Assembly: GCF_014634745.1 (NCBI RefSeq)
Contig: NZ_BMBP01000006.1
Location: 38,306 to 102,305 of the forward strand
Reading direction: 5' to 3'
From: Leuconostoc pseudomesenteroides KCTC 3652
GTDB lineage: Bacteria > Bacillota > Bacilli > Lactobacillales > Lactobacillaceae
Length of the DNA: 64,000 nt
The translations under genes were made by a program, and so were the position numbers. Below are positions 30,121-38,889 of the stretch, piece after piece. The notes beneath the pieces are model-generated. The model was not told where the DNA came from. It saw only the letters and a program-made list of their open reading frames with translations, and searched no databases. How positions within the stretch are numbered: position 1 is the first letter of the stretch; every line of letters begins with the position of its first letter.

Positions 30121-31255
30121 AATCACTGACGACTACGTTCAAACACAATTAAATGAAGGCTTACGCTGTATTGGCTGTGGAGCTTTAATGCAAATTACTA
30201 GCCCAGAAAAAGCTGGATATTTGCCATTAAGCGCCTTAAAAAAATCCATTGATAGCGATGCGCTTTTCTGTCAGCGCTGTTTTAGGCTACGTCATTATAA
30301 CGAAATTCAACCAGTCGAATTAACTGACGATGACTTCGCCAGATTATTGCATCAAATTTCTGAGACAAAAGCGTTGATTGTCTATGTAGTGGATTTATTT
30401 GATGTGACTGGGTCTGAAATTGCTGGGTTGCCACGTTTTGTAGGTGACAACAACCCTATTTTAGTGGTGGGAAATAAAGTAGATTTGCTTCCTAAGCTAT
30501 TGAAGCAGAATCGACTAAAACAATGGTTGCAGGCAATGCTTAAAACTCAAGGGATTAAACCAGCTGATATTTTTTTGACTTCTGCTGCGCATCCTAAAAA
30601 TTTAGATGAATTACTTGAATGCATTGACCAATTGAGACACGATCGTGATGTTTACGTAGTGGGTGTGACTAATGTTGGTAAATCAACACTGATCAATCAA
30701 ATTATCAAGTCACGGACTGGTGTTCAGGATTTGATAACAACTTCACGTTTTCCAGGGACCACATTGGACCGCATTGAAATTCCGTTAGCAGATGGTCATC
30801 AATTAATTGACACACCAGGCATTATCAAACGTGAGCAAATGGCACATGTTATTGCTGATAAAGATTTAAAGTATGCGTTGCCGAAGAAAGAAATCAAGCC
30901 ACGTACTTATCAGCTCAATCCGGAACAAACGCTGTTCTTAGGTGGATTGGCTAGGTTTGATTTTCTGAGTGGGGAACGTACGGCTGTCACGGCTTATTTT
31001 GAAAATAATTTAAATATCCACCGCACTAAATTAAATGGCGCAGATGAATTTTATAATCGACATGTTGGTGAATTACTAACACCAGCGCCACTGAATTTGA
31101 CGACTTCACCACTTGTCAAACGTGAATTCAATATCATCGAAAAAAGTGATCTCGTTTTTGCTGGATTAGGTTGGATTACCTTGCCAGCGGGCATTAAAGT
31201 TGCCGGATGGGTACCAGAGGGCGTTGACGTTCTAATTAGAAAGGCTATGATTTAA
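30110..31255 (+). CDS. yqeH: ribosome biogenesis GTPase YqeH
   Basis: 381 residues, a circularly permuted GTPase. Zinc finger CIGCG..CQRC at the N-terminus; G4 motif NKVD (about residue 123) comes before the P-loop GVTNVGKST (about residue 184), and G3 DTPG lies near residue 239. It takes part in 30S subunit assembly. The start is GTG 30110 with GGGAG 10 nt upstream, inside the end of yqeG. The next start overlaps its stop (TAATG). Confidence 0.95.
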   Translation: MTTEITDDYVQTQLNEGLRCIGCGALMQITSPEKAGYLPLSALKKSIDSDALFCQRCFRLRHYNEIQPVELTDDDFARLLHQISETKALIVYVVDLFDVTGSEIAGLPRFVGDNNPILVVGNKVDLLPKLLKQNRLKQWLQAMLKTQGIKPADIFLTSAAHPKNLDELLECIDQLRHDRDVYVVGVTNVGKSTLINQIIKSRTGVQDLITTSRFPGTTLDRIEIPLADGHQLIDTPGIIKREQMAHVIADKDLKYALPKKEIKPRTYQLNPEQTLFLGGLARFDFLSGERTAVTAYFENNLNIHRTKLNGADEFYNRHVGELLTPAPLNLTTSPLVKREFNIIEKSDLVFAGLGWITLPAGIKVAGWVPEGVDVLIRKAMI

Positions 31256-31566
31256 TGACACTTACAGGAAAACAAAAGCGTTTCTTACGCTCACAAGCAA
31301 ACACTTTATCGCCAATTTTTTCGGTCGGTAAAAATGGTTTGACGACAACTTGGCTAGAGGAATTAGTGATGGCGATTGCAAAGCGTGAACTAATTAAGAT
31401 TAGTTTGCAACAAGGATCTGAGGAAACGGTTGATTCAGTTGCCGACTATATCGAGACGCACTCAGATATTTCAGTTGTTCAAACGATTGGCCGGACAATT
31501 GTCTTATATTTACCAGCAGTAGAAGAGAAATATCAGAAAGTTTCAGTTGCTTTAGAAAAAATCTAA
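31255..31566 (+). CDS. yhbY: YhbY/YqeI-type ribosome assembly RNA-binding protein
   Basis: 103 residues. A CRM-type RNA-binding domain: [28 protein letters not shown] at the N-terminus contains the GxxG-like loop VGKNG, and the C-terminal strand has QTIGRTIVLYLP. Homologues bind the pre-50S ribosome. Starts inside the yqeH stop codon, so it is translationally coupled. Confidence 0.93.
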   Translation: MTLTGKQKRFLRSQANTLSPIFSVGKNGLTTTWLEELVMAIAKRELIKISLQQGSEETVDSVADYIETHSDISVVQTIGRTIVLYLPAVEEKYQKVSVALEKI

Positions 31567-31576
31567 GGGTGTCAAT

Positions 31577-32215
31577 ATGCGAGAAACAGTAACCATTGCG
31601 CCACAAGTCCAAACGGAAACAGCGCCTCAGAAAGAAAAAAAACGAATAGGTATTTTTGGTGGGACGTTTAATCCGCCGCATATCGGACAACTCGTTTTAG
31701 CTGAAAGTGTTGGGCGACAATTAGGCCTTGAAAAAGTTTATTGGATGCCGAATGCTCAACCCGTTGATGGCACACATGCCAGTGCGATTGCGCCATCATA
31801 TCGTATGCAAATGGTTCACTTGGCAATTACTGATAATGCTTTTTTTGACATAGAACTTTTGGAAATTCGCAATGGTGGTGAGTCGCATACCTTCAATACG
31901 ATGCGCGAATTAGTCTCATTGCATCCTGAAAATGAATACTATTTTATTTTGGGAGCAGAAAAAATCAAAACATTAGCAACTTGGGACCATATAGATGAGC
32001 TGAGTCAACTGGTTACTTTTGCTGCTGGTGTGCGTGAAGGACAATCTACTTCATCAGATTACCCAGTATTGTGGTTTAACGTGCCGGATATTCGTGTCAG
32101 TGCATCAGAAATACGAACTAGAATTAGAATGAATCAAAGTATTAATTATTTAGTACCTGAACGCGTGGCCCTATTTATGCAAGAATATAATTTATATCGA
32201 GGATTTTATGACTAA
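31577..32215 (+). CDS. nadD: nicotinate-nucleotide adenylyltransferase NadD
   Basis: 212 residues. Nucleotidyltransferase signature GIFGGTFNPPHIGQL from about residue 24, and the C-terminal motif VSASEIRTRIR (ISSTxIR type). Converts nicotinate mononucleotide and ATP to deamido-NAD. The first ~20 residues (to QKEKKR) are an extension relative to many homologues. The 3' end overlaps yqeK by 8 nt. Confidence 0.95.
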   Translation: MRETVTIAPQVQTETAPQKEKKRIGIFGGTFNPPHIGQLVLAESVGRQLGLEKVYWMPNAQPVDGTHASAIAPSYRMQMVHLAITDNAFFDIELLEIRNGGESHTFNTMRELVSLHPENEYYFILGAEKIKTLATWDHIDELSQLVTFAAGVREGQSTSSDYPVLWFNVPDIRVSASEIRTRIRMNQSINYLVPERVALFMQEYNLYRGFYD

Positions 32216-32792
32216 ATATTTTGATGGCAGTATTGCTCAACTCGAAGAAAAAGTTGAGGCTCAGTTATCAGATTACCGTTTTCAACATGTACGCCGTGTA
32301 CGGGATTATGCGGTTCAATTAGCGGAAGCAAATGGTGTTGATCCCGATCAAGCAGAGGTAGCGGCATTAGTTCATGACTATGCTAAAGAACGCTCAGATA
32401 GTGACTTTATAGCTGTTATCAAACGCAAAAAAATGGATCCCGATTTATTGAATTGGGGCAATTATATTTGGCACGGTGTCGTTGGTGCTGAAATGATTCA
32501 TGATGAACTAGGCATTACGGACCCTGATATTTTAACGGCTGTGCGTGAGCATACCACTGGTGCTGGAGCGACGATGAGTAAGCTTTCACAAGTGATTTTC
32601 ATGGCAGACTATTTGGAAGTGGGTCGTGATTTTGATGGCGTCCAAGTGGCAAGAGATATTACTAAGCAGTCCCTTGAGCAGGGTGTAAAATACCAAATTG
32701 TGCATACGTTGGCACGATTGGTGAAAAAAGAAACGCCAATTTATCCCAAATCATTGGAAACTTATAATTACTGGGTTAGGAAAGAAAACTAA
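32208..32792 (+). CDS. yqeK: YqeK HD-domain hydrolase (symmetrical Ap4A hydrolase)
   Basis: 194 residues. HD-domain metal ligands: His in FQHVRRVRDYA, HD pair in ALVHDYAKE, His in YIWHGVVGAEM, His in VREHTTGA and Asp in FMADYLEVGRDF. YqeK proteins split diadenosine tetraphosphate into two ADP. Overlaps nadD by 8 nt and is followed by rsfS after 3 nt. Confidence 0.92.
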   Translation: MTKYFDGSIAQLEEKVEAQLSDYRFQHVRRVRDYAVQLAEANGVDPDQAEVAALVHDYAKERSDSDFIAVIKRKKMDPDLLNWGNYIWHGVVGAEMIHDELGITDPDILTAVREHTTGAGATMSKLSQVIFMADYLEVGRDFDGVQVARDITKQSLEQGVKYQIVHTLARLVKKETPIYPKSLETYNYWVRKEN

Positions 32793-32795
32793 AAT

Positions 32796-33167
32796 ATGAC
32801 AACAATTTTAAATGTGAACACAGTTTTGGAAACAGCAGTTGCGGCAGTTGATGCCAAAAAGGCTAATAATATTGTAGCGCTAGATATGCGTGAAGTGAGC
32901 TTGATGGCAGATTACTTTGTGATTGCCGATGCTGCCTCTACCAGACAAGTACAAGCCATTGCGACGGAAGTGAAAGATAAAATTGAGGCTGCCGGTGGTG
33001 AAGTACGATTTACAGAAGGTTTTCGAGAAGGTCAATGGGTATTGATGGACTTAGGGGACGTTATCGTACACATCTTTGATACTGAAAGTCGTGATTTTTA
33101 TAACTTGGAACGATTGTGGCATGATGCACCATATGTTGATTTAACAAGTTTATTAGTAGAGGATTAA
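32796..33167 (+). CDS. rsfS: ribosomal silencing factor RsfS
   Basis: 123 residues with the family stretch DMREVSLMADYFVIADAAS and the C-terminal DLGDVIVHIFDTESRDFYNLERLW. RsfS binds ribosomal protein uL14 and blocks subunit joining in starvation. The position after yqeK is conserved. A short hairpin with a T tract follows before yqeM. Confidence 0.95.
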   Translation: MTTILNVNTVLETAVAAVDAKKANNIVALDMREVSLMADYFVIADAASTRQVQAIATEVKDKIEAAGGEVRFTEGFREGQWVLMDLGDVIVHIFDTESRDFYNLERLWHDAPYVDLTSLLVED

Positions 33168-33172
33168 AAAGG

Positions 33173-33208
33173 CTGGGACAACTTGTGCCAGTTTTTTTAT
33201 GTTAAAAT
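33173..33208 (+). terminator. terminator fused to a promoter, between rsfS and yqeM
   Basis: CTGGGACAA (33173-33181) pairs with TTGTGCCAG (33183-33191) with one mismatch, then seven Ts. The T tract leads into extended -10 TGTTAAAAT (33200-33208), a likely yqeM promoter. Confidence 0.65.
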
Positions 33209-33215
33209 TGAGAAT

Positions 33216-33971
33216 ATGACTAAGAACATTAACGATAATTACACAACTTTTGCTGCTAAATATGACCGATTATTTGATTCGGACATGTACCAGGATTGGC
33301 TATCCTATGTCACCCAATACACCACTCCGACAAATGTACTCGATCTGGGTGGTGGCGCTGGACGGCTAGGTGTTTTGTTAGCAGAACATCAATATCAGGT
33401 CACAGTTTTAGATTTGTCACCAGATATGTTATCTTTAGCTCAGACACATGCAAGTCATGCTAACGTTGATTTGACACTTTTACAGGCAGATATGCGTGAA
33501 TTTAGTGATTGGTCAACGGCATATCCGTTGATTGTTAGCTTTGCAGATGCGTTGAACTATTTACCAAATATTGCTGATTTAGAGGCTGCGTTGATCCAGG
33601 TTTTTGATCATTTAACTGATGGTGGCATGTTCCTGTTTGATGTGATTACACCTTATCAAATTAATGTTGGTTATGATAATTACTACTATAATAATGACGA
33701 CGATCCAGAAAATATTTTAATGTGGACTAGTTTTGCTGGAGATGAAATGAACAGCGTCGATCACGATCTTAAATTTTTTGTTTATGATGAAACGATTGAT
33801 GGTTTTAAAATTATGCGTGAAATTCATCATGAGCAAACATATAGTTTAGCGACCTATGAACAGTTGTTAGCAAAAGTCGGTTTTCAAAACATTGAAGTTA
33901 GTGCAGATTTTGGTCGTGATGACATTCAAGAAGATACAACGCGTTGGTTCTTTAAGGCGGTGAAACCATGA
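33216..33971 (+). CDS. yqeM: class I SAM-dependent methyltransferase (YqeM-like)
   Basis: 251 residues. SAM-binding motif I VLDLGGGAGRLGVLLAE (about residue 40), motif post-I VTVLDLSPDML and an acidic loop ADMREF. The in-frame start at 33183 lies upstream of the likely transcription start; ATG 33216 is preferred. Overlaps tmcAL by 4 nt. The position matches Bacillus yqeM; its substrate is unknown. Possibly an RNA methyltransferase, but that is only inference. Confidence 0.85.
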   Translation: MTKNINDNYTTFAAKYDRLFDSDMYQDWLSYVTQYTTPTNVLDLGGGAGRLGVLLAEHQYQVTVLDLSPDMLSLAQTHASHANVDLTLLQADMREFSDWSTAYPLIVSFADALNYLPNIADLEAALIQVFDHLTDGGMFLFDVITPYQINVGYDNYYYNNDDDPENILMWTSFAGDEMNSVDHDLKFFVYDETIDGFKIMREIHHEQTYSLATYEQLLAKVGFQNIEVSADFGRDDIQEDTTRWFFKAVKP

Positions 33972-35140
33972 AAGCAGTTGGCTTAGTCACGGAGTACAAT
34001 CCTTTTCACAACGGTCATATTTACCATATTGAAGCAGCCAAAGCTGCAACAGGTGCTGACGTTGTTGTCGCTGTCATGTCTGGCAATTTTGTTCAACGCG
34101 GTGAACCAGCGCTTATTGATAAATGGCATCGAGCGCAATTAGCTTTGTTGCATGGTGTTGATTTGGTCATCGAGTTACCAACCTTTTTTGCAGTACAGCC
34201 CAGTCATTTATTTGCTGATGGCGCGATTCAACTGTTAACCGCCTTAAATGTGAAACAAGTTGTGTTTGGGAGCGAACATGCTGATGTTGATTTTTTATCT
34301 TTGGCACAACAGGCACCAGACGTTAATCAAAATGATCAATTTAAGCAACATAATCAAACGTTCGCAAGCGTATACGCACAACAACTTTCAGACAAAACTG
34401 GTTTTGAGCTAAAAGAGCCCAACGATATTTTGGCGTTGGGATATGCAACAGCTGTTTTAAAGCAACAGTCACCGATTGAACTGATACCGATTCAACGCGT
34501 AGCTGCAGGATATCATGAATTACATTTTTCAGAAACACAAGAAATTGCGTCTGCTTCTGCCATTCGTCTGGCCCTCCACAAAGATCGTGCAGAAAAAATA
34601 AAAAATGTTGTACCAAATGATGTTTATCAAACTTTGACGTCTGAAGCCTCCACAATCAATTTTGAGGAAAAGTTTTGGCCCCTGTTGAAGTATCGTATTA
34701 CAACAGATACGGTTGGCCAGCTAGGGCAAGTCTACCAAATGGCGGAAGGATTGGAACATCGTTTGGCCTCAGTTATGTTAACAGAACCAGCACCTACGAA
34801 TTACCAAAATTTTATTAAAAGAACTAAATCAAAACGTTATACGTTTGCACGAATGCAACGCACATTATTGTACACGTTGCTGAATGTTAAGGTTGACCAA
34901 ATGCAGGCCGCAATGCAAGACCCATATTTGAGAGTTTTGGGTTTCACACCGAATGGGCAACAGTATTTGAATGAAATCAAAAGAGACGTAACTTTACCAT
35001 TGATTAGTAAAGTTGACAGTAACTTAGCCAGAGCGCAATTGCGTTTAGACTATAAAGCCGGCAAACTATGGCAACTCCTTGCCAACAATGCGACTGAACA
35101 ACAAGATGTGACACGCGCACCAATATTTGTGGAGAAATAA
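33968..35140 (+). CDS. tmcAL: tRNA(Met) cytidine acetate ligase TmcAL (YlbM)
   Basis: 390 residues. N-terminal nucleotidyltransferase fold with GLVTEYNPFHNGHIYHI (HxGH-type motif) and MSGNFVQRGEPALIDKWHRA. In Bacillus the enzyme uses acetate and ATP to form N4-acetylcytidine at the wobble base of elongator tRNA-Met. ATG overlaps the stop of yqeM. Followed directly by yceD. Confidence 0.93.
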   Translation: MKAVGLVTEYNPFHNGHIYHIEAAKAATGADVVVAVMSGNFVQRGEPALIDKWHRAQLALLHGVDLVIELPTFFAVQPSHLFADGAIQLLTALNVKQVVFGSEHADVDFLSLAQQAPDVNQNDQFKQHNQTFASVYAQQLSDKTGFELKEPNDILALGYATAVLKQQSPIELIPIQRVAAGYHELHFSETQEIASASAIRLALHKDRAEKIKNVVPNDVYQTLTSEASTINFEEKFWPLLKYRITTDTVGQLGQVYQMAEGLEHRLASVMLTEPAPTNYQNFIKRTKSKRYTFARMQRTLLYTLLNVKVDQMQAAMQDPYLRVLGFTPNGQQYLNEIKRDVTLPLISKVDSNLARAQLRLDYKAGKLWQLLANNATEQQDVTRAPIFVEK

Positions 35141-35141
35141 A

Positions 35142-35687
35142 ATGAAATTTGCAAAGAACCAATTATTAAAATATCGTCAAAAGCCCATGCTGTTGGCTGA
35201 ACAGATAAATCTTGAACCTATTGCTAAAGAACGTTTCCCTGAGACCGTTTTAGCGTTGTCGCCTTTAGAAGTTGTGGGGCAAATCAGTTATTTAGGTAAC
35301 GAAGATATCATTTTAAAAGTGACGGTTAAAGGCACAATTACCGTACCCTCGTCACGTTCTTTGGATGCTGTTGAGCTGCCAATTGATGTGACATTTGAGG
35401 AACGATACATTGAAGAAGTGACGCGCTTATCCGAATTTGAAGAAACAGACGCCGTATTTGTCCTTGAAAACGATGTGCTGAATGTGGATGATGCTATTTT
35501 AGATAATATTATTGCTAATTTACCGCTACAAATTTTAACGACTGAAGAAGAAAATAGTGATATTTTGCCATCAGGCAACGATTGGCATGTCATCAGTGAA
35601 GAAACATATAAAAATGAGAAAATGAGTGATAATAGCGCTAAATTAGACCCTCGTTTAGCAAAATTAGATGATTTTTTCAAAGAATGA
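35142..35687 (+). CDS. YceD family protein (DUF177)
   Basis: 181 residues, acidic, soluble. The family (Bacillus YlbN, E. coli YceD) takes part in 23S rRNA accumulation and is normally encoded next to rpmF (ribosomal protein L32). GGAG precedes ATG 35142 by 7 nt. Here rpmF does not follow; a two-component system does. The ending LDPRLAKLDDFFK fits the usual C-terminus. Confidence 0.88.
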   Translation: MKFAKNQLLKYRQKPMLLAEQINLEPIAKERFPETVLALSPLEVVGQISYLGNEDIILKVTVKGTITVPSSRSLDAVELPIDVTFEERYIEEVTRLSEFEETDAVFVLENDVLNVDDAILDNIIANLPLQILTTEEENSDILPSGNDWHVISEETYKNEKMSDNSAKLDPRLAKLDDFFKE

Positions 35688-35695
35688 GAAAACAC

Positions 35696-35766
35696 TTGCA
35701 AAAAATATCAAAATCATCTAAACTAAAGTGAGTAATAGAATATAATATAGACTCGGTTTAAACCGA
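35696..35766 (+). promoter_or_regulatory. promoters and 14-nt palindrome before the two-component system
   Basis: Promoter A: TTGCAA (35696-35701), 17-nt spacer, TAAACT (35719-35724). A second TATAAT lies at 35741-35746. The perfect palindrome TCGGTTTAAACCGA (35753-35766) follows and lies in the leader, 22 nt before ATG 35789. It is a candidate operator for autoregulation. Confidence 0.6.
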
Positions 35767-35788
35767 TTTAAAATGTTGAGGACAAAAA

Positions 35789-36478
35789 ATGAGTAAAGTA
35801 TTGATTGTTGAAGATGAGGAAAACTTGGCAAAGTTTGTTGGTCTTGAACTTAAGCATGAAGGATATGAAGTTGAAACAGTTCATGATGGCCGTTCAGGTT
35901 TAGATTTGGCATTAGAAAATGATTATGATGTTATTTTGCTTGATTTGATGTTGCCTGAGTTAAATGGTTTGGAAGTAGCGCGTCGTCTTCGTGAGGCAAA
36001 GAAAACGCCAATTATCATGATGACAGCTCGAGATTCAGTGATTGATCGCGTTTCTGGTTTGGATTATGGTGCTGACGATTACTTGGTTAAGCCTTTCGCT
36101 ATTGAAGAACTTTTGGCTCGAATTCGCTCGCTTTTGCGTCGTATTGCCATTGAGACGGAAGTGAACGATAAGCACCGTTCAATCATTAATTTTAAAGATT
36201 TGCGCATCGAAAAGGAAAATCGTATTGCACGTCGAGATGATCAAATTATCAACTTGACAAAACGTGAGTACGATTTGTTATTGACACTCGTTGAAAATAT
36301 CAACGTTGTACAGTCTCGTGAGCAATTGCTTAAAGAAGTTTGGGGATTCGACTCAGAAGTTGAAACAAACGTTGTTGATGTTTATATCCGATATCTTCGC
36401 AATAAGATTGATGACCCAGAAAGCAAAGCGTCATATATCCAAACAGTACGTGGTACCGGTTATGTTATGCGTAGCTGA
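35789..36478 (+). CDS. OmpR-family response regulator (ArlR-like)
   Basis: 229 residues. Receiver domain with phospho-acceptor Asp52 (VILLDLMLP), acidic pair EDE near residue 8, MMTARD switch Thr and VKPF Lys; C-terminal winged-helix domain (about 130-229) ending YIRYLRNKIDDPESKASYIQ then TVRGTGYVM. Together with the kinase directly downstream (16-nt gap) it resembles ArlRS, which controls envelope and adhesion genes in other Firmicutes. The regulon here is unknown. Confidence 0.9.
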   Translation: MSKVLIVEDEENLAKFVGLELKHEGYEVETVHDGRSGLDLALENDYDVILLDLMLPELNGLEVARRLREAKKTPIIMMTARDSVIDRVSGLDYGADDYLVKPFAIEELLARIRSLLRRIAIETEVNDKHRSIINFKDLRIEKENRIARRDDQIINLTKREYDLLLTLVENINVVQSREQLLKEVWGFDSEVETNVVDVYIRYLRNKIDDPESKASYIQTVRGTGYVMRS

Positions 36479-36494
36479 TTTTAGGAACTAAAAT

Positions 36495-37598
36495 ATGGAT
36501 ACTGATAGAAACACAACTGAAAAAGCCGCACGTCGCTTCTCACTGCGTTGGCAGTTAGCAATTGGAATGGCGTCTGGCTTTTTTGTTATCTTTATTATTT
36601 TTGCACTCATTGTAACGGCATTAGTTCAAAAGTATTATGGCAATCCGCCAGATGCGATGATTATGTGGTTGTGGTCGATTGTTATTCTGGGTGGATTTGC
36701 TATTTTCATTTTTGCTTTTTTGTTGACACGATTAATTTTGAGACCAGTCACATCGATAGAAAGTACAATTGAGGCGTTTGAAGATGATCCAATGACAGAC
36801 GTGCGTGTTAGTGAAGTAGGTGCTAATGATGAATTTTCGGATTTAACACGAATTTTAAATCGTACGATTGATCGATTACAAGGTTTAATTGGCGCGCAAC
36901 AACAATTTGTGTCGGATGTTTCACATGAGTTGCGGACACCTGTTGCCATTGTTAAAGGACATATGGAACTGCTGAACCGTTGGGGTAAAGATGATCCGGA
37001 GGTACTTGATGATTCGATAAAGTCATCTCTGGCTGAAGTACAACGGATGGAGACACTCATCAATGAAATGTTAAATTTGACACGAGCAGAACAAATTCCA
37101 ATCGAAAATATCAAAGAAATCACTGATGTTGGTGGTACCGTTCATCGCGTGTATGATAATTTCAAATTGATACATCCGGATTTTATTTTTACACTTGACG
37201 ACGATTTATCTCAGCAAGCTGAAGTTAAAATTCGTCAGGACCATATGGAACAAATTTTGATTATTTTAGCAGATAACGCGGTCAAATATTCGTTAGACCG
37301 AAGAGAAATTCATTTTGCCTTGTCTCAAACAGCTAATCGTGTGGAAATTGGGGTGCAAGATTTCGGTGAGGGCCTTTCTGCTAAAGACTCTCAACGTGTG
37401 TTTGATCGCTTTTATCGTGTTGATAAGGCTAGATCTCGCGCCAAAGGCGGTAACGGGCTTGGGTTAAGCATAGCCCAACGATTGGTAGAAGCTTATGGTG
37501 GTGAAATTGCCTTGGAAAGTGCTGAAGGGTCAGGTTCAATTTTTACAATTCATCTCCCTTTGTACCATGAGGATGAAAATGAAAACGCTGGAAGTTAA
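36495..37598 (+). CDS. sensor histidine kinase (ArlS-like)
   Basis: 367 residues. Two transmembrane helices (about 23-45 and 56-78) with almost no extracellular loop, a HAMP linker, a HisKA domain with phospho-His144 in DVSHELRTPVAI, and an ATPase domain with N box ILADNAVKYS, G1 VQDFGEGL, F and G2 KGGNGLGLSIAQRL. The very short outside loop (~10 residues, KYYGNPPDAM) suggests intramembrane sensing. The 3' end overlaps the acylphosphatase start by 20 nt. Confidence 0.9.
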   Translation: MDTDRNTTEKAARRFSLRWQLAIGMASGFFVIFIIFALIVTALVQKYYGNPPDAMIMWLWSIVILGGFAIFIFAFLLTRLILRPVTSIESTIEAFEDDPMTDVRVSEVGANDEFSDLTRILNRTIDRLQGLIGAQQQFVSDVSHELRTPVAIVKGHMELLNRWGKDDPEVLDDSIKSSLAEVQRMETLINEMLNLTRAEQIPIENIKEITDVGGTVHRVYDNFKLIHPDFIFTLDDDLSQQAEVKIRQDHMEQILIILADNAVKYSLDRREIHFALSQTANRVEIGVQDFGEGLSAKDSQRVFDRFYRVDKARSRAKGGNGLGLSIAQRLVEAYGGEIALESAEGSGSIFTIHLPLYHEDENENAGS

Positions 37599-37851
37599 CG
37601 TATTTGGTGTTGTACAAGGTGTTGGGTTTAGATGGTTTGCGCAACAGGCGGCACAAAAAAATAATATCGTTGGTTGGGTGCGTAACCGAAAAGATGGCTC
37701 GGTCACAATACAAGCCCAAGGGACAGAAGAAAACATGGCTAATTTTTTAACCACTATCAAAAAGGGACCGGGATTTTATAGTCGCGTTGATGACGTTGAA
37801 ATTGAATCAATTGCACCATTTGAATCAAATGTTTTTGCTATTCGATACTAA
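37579..37851 (+). CDS. acyP: acylphosphatase
   Basis: 90 residues, the full length of the family. Phosphate-binding loop GVVQGVGFRWF with the catalytic Arg, and the Asn in GWVRNRKDGSV. Hydrolyses carboxyl-phosphate bonds such as acetyl- or carbamoyl-phosphate. Three in-frame ATGs lie at 37567, 37573 and 37579; GAGG at 37569-37572 sits 6 nt before the last, which also fits the family N-terminus. The gene overlaps the kinase gene. Confidence 0.93.
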   Translation: MKTLEVNVFGVVQGVGFRWFAQQAAQKNNIVGWVRNRKDGSVTIQAQGTEENMANFLTTIKKGPGFYSRVDDVEIESIAPFESNVFAIRY

Positions 37852-37855
37852 TTCT

Positions 37856-37882
37856 TGGTATAATTATAATTTGTAATTATAC
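37856..37882 (+). promoter_or_regulatory. extended -10 promoter inside an inverted repeat, before yidC
   Basis: TGGTATAAT (37856-37864) is an extended -10. It is covered by a perfect 9-bp inverted repeat GTATAATTA (37858-37866) / TAATTATAC (37874-37882), which could be an operator. Confidence 0.5.
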
Positions 37883-37922
37883 GATGATTTTTAAACACGG
37901 TTTTCGAGGAGAAACTTTGATT

Positions 37923-38843
37923 ATGAAACAACTAAAGCGCGTTTTAACTATTGCGTTTGTGATTTTAGATATTGTGTTATTGACGGGCGGTTATGATCAA
38001 AATAGTCGTATGTATCGTTGGATTGGTCATCCGCTTGCTGAAGTAATGACCAACATTGCTCACTTTATTGGTGGGGTTGACGGCATTGGTTGGGCGATTG
38101 TGATTATCACAGCCATTCTACGTTTGATTTTGTTACCGTTTTTCTTGAATCAACAAGTGAATACGACAATTAATCAAATCAAGATGCAGACACTGAAACC
38201 TGAAATTGACAAATTACAGGCCATTTCGCGTAAAGCTGGTACACCAGAAGAGCAACAAAAGGCTAGTATGTCAATGATGTCACTCTATCGAGAAAACGAT
38301 GTCAGTGTCATGGGTGGCATGTCCTTTTTGACAATGGCGATGCAACTGCCAGTCTTTTCAGGCTTGTATTCAGCCATTTTGCATGCACCAGCCCTAAAGG
38401 GGGCATCATTTTTCAATTTTGATCTTGGGAAACCACAACTTGTCTTTGCGATTATCGCCGGTATTATTTATTTAGCTCAAGCGTGGTTAATGATGCAACA
38501 CATGCCACAAGAGCAACGTAAAACATCAGCAGCTATGATGTTTATTAGTCCAATCATGATTTTTGGTTTTGCGATGATTGCAAGTGGCGCGATTGGTCTT
38601 TACTTTGTGGTTGGTGGTATTTTTGCTTTGATTCAATCGTTGATTCAGCATTTGCAACGTCCAGGTCTCGAAAAGCGCGTGGCTGGTGAATTTAAGATTA
38701 AGAAAACTGCTGATGATCTAATGGCTGAAGCGGCGACTGCACCAACTAATCCATCGATTCTTAATAACGCTCAAGCGTCGAGAAAGCCTTCTCAGAGCAA
38801 TCAAAGCAAAAAAGGACGCAATGCCGGTAAACAAAAACGCTAG
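37923..38843 (+). CDS. yidC: YidC/Oxa1-type membrane protein insertase
   Basis: 306 residues. N-terminal signal-like helix, then five helices with the conserved amphipathic region (LRLILLPFFLNQQVNTTINQIKMQTLKPE), and a basic C-terminal tail ending SKKGRNAGKQKR that can bind ribosomes, as in the YidC2 type. The insertase Arg is in AILRLILLP. Unusually, the expected lipobox cysteine after the first helix is missing (LLTGGYDQN), so it may not be a lipoprotein. GAGGAG lies 11 nt before ATG 37923; TTG 37917 is an alternative. Acts with SecYEG in membrane protein insertion. Confidence 0.92.
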   Translation: MKQLKRVLTIAFVILDIVLLTGGYDQNSRMYRWIGHPLAEVMTNIAHFIGGVDGIGWAIVIITAILRLILLPFFLNQQVNTTINQIKMQTLKPEIDKLQAISRKAGTPEEQQKASMSMMSLYRENDVSVMGGMSFLTMAMQLPVFSGLYSAILHAPALKGASFFNFDLGKPQLVFAIIAGIIYLAQAWLMMQHMPQEQRKTSAAMMFISPIMIFGFAMIASGAIGLYFVVGGIFALIQSLIQHLQRPGLEKRVAGEFKIKKTADDLMAEAATAPTNPSILNNAQASRKPSQSNQSKKGRNAGKQKR

Positions 38844-38889
38844 AATTAGAGTAAATTTTGCGTTTCAACAATCATAGAAAGAAAAGTAC

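Noticed and set aside
35288..35701. 137-codon open frame on the minus strand across yceD
   Set aside because: Antisense shadow of yceD; its 5' end overlaps the promoter of the two-component system.
36635..37123. 162-codon open frame on the minus strand within the histidine kinase gene
   Set aside because: Fully inside the kinase gene, rich in Ser and Ile as expected from antisense translation, with no start signal.
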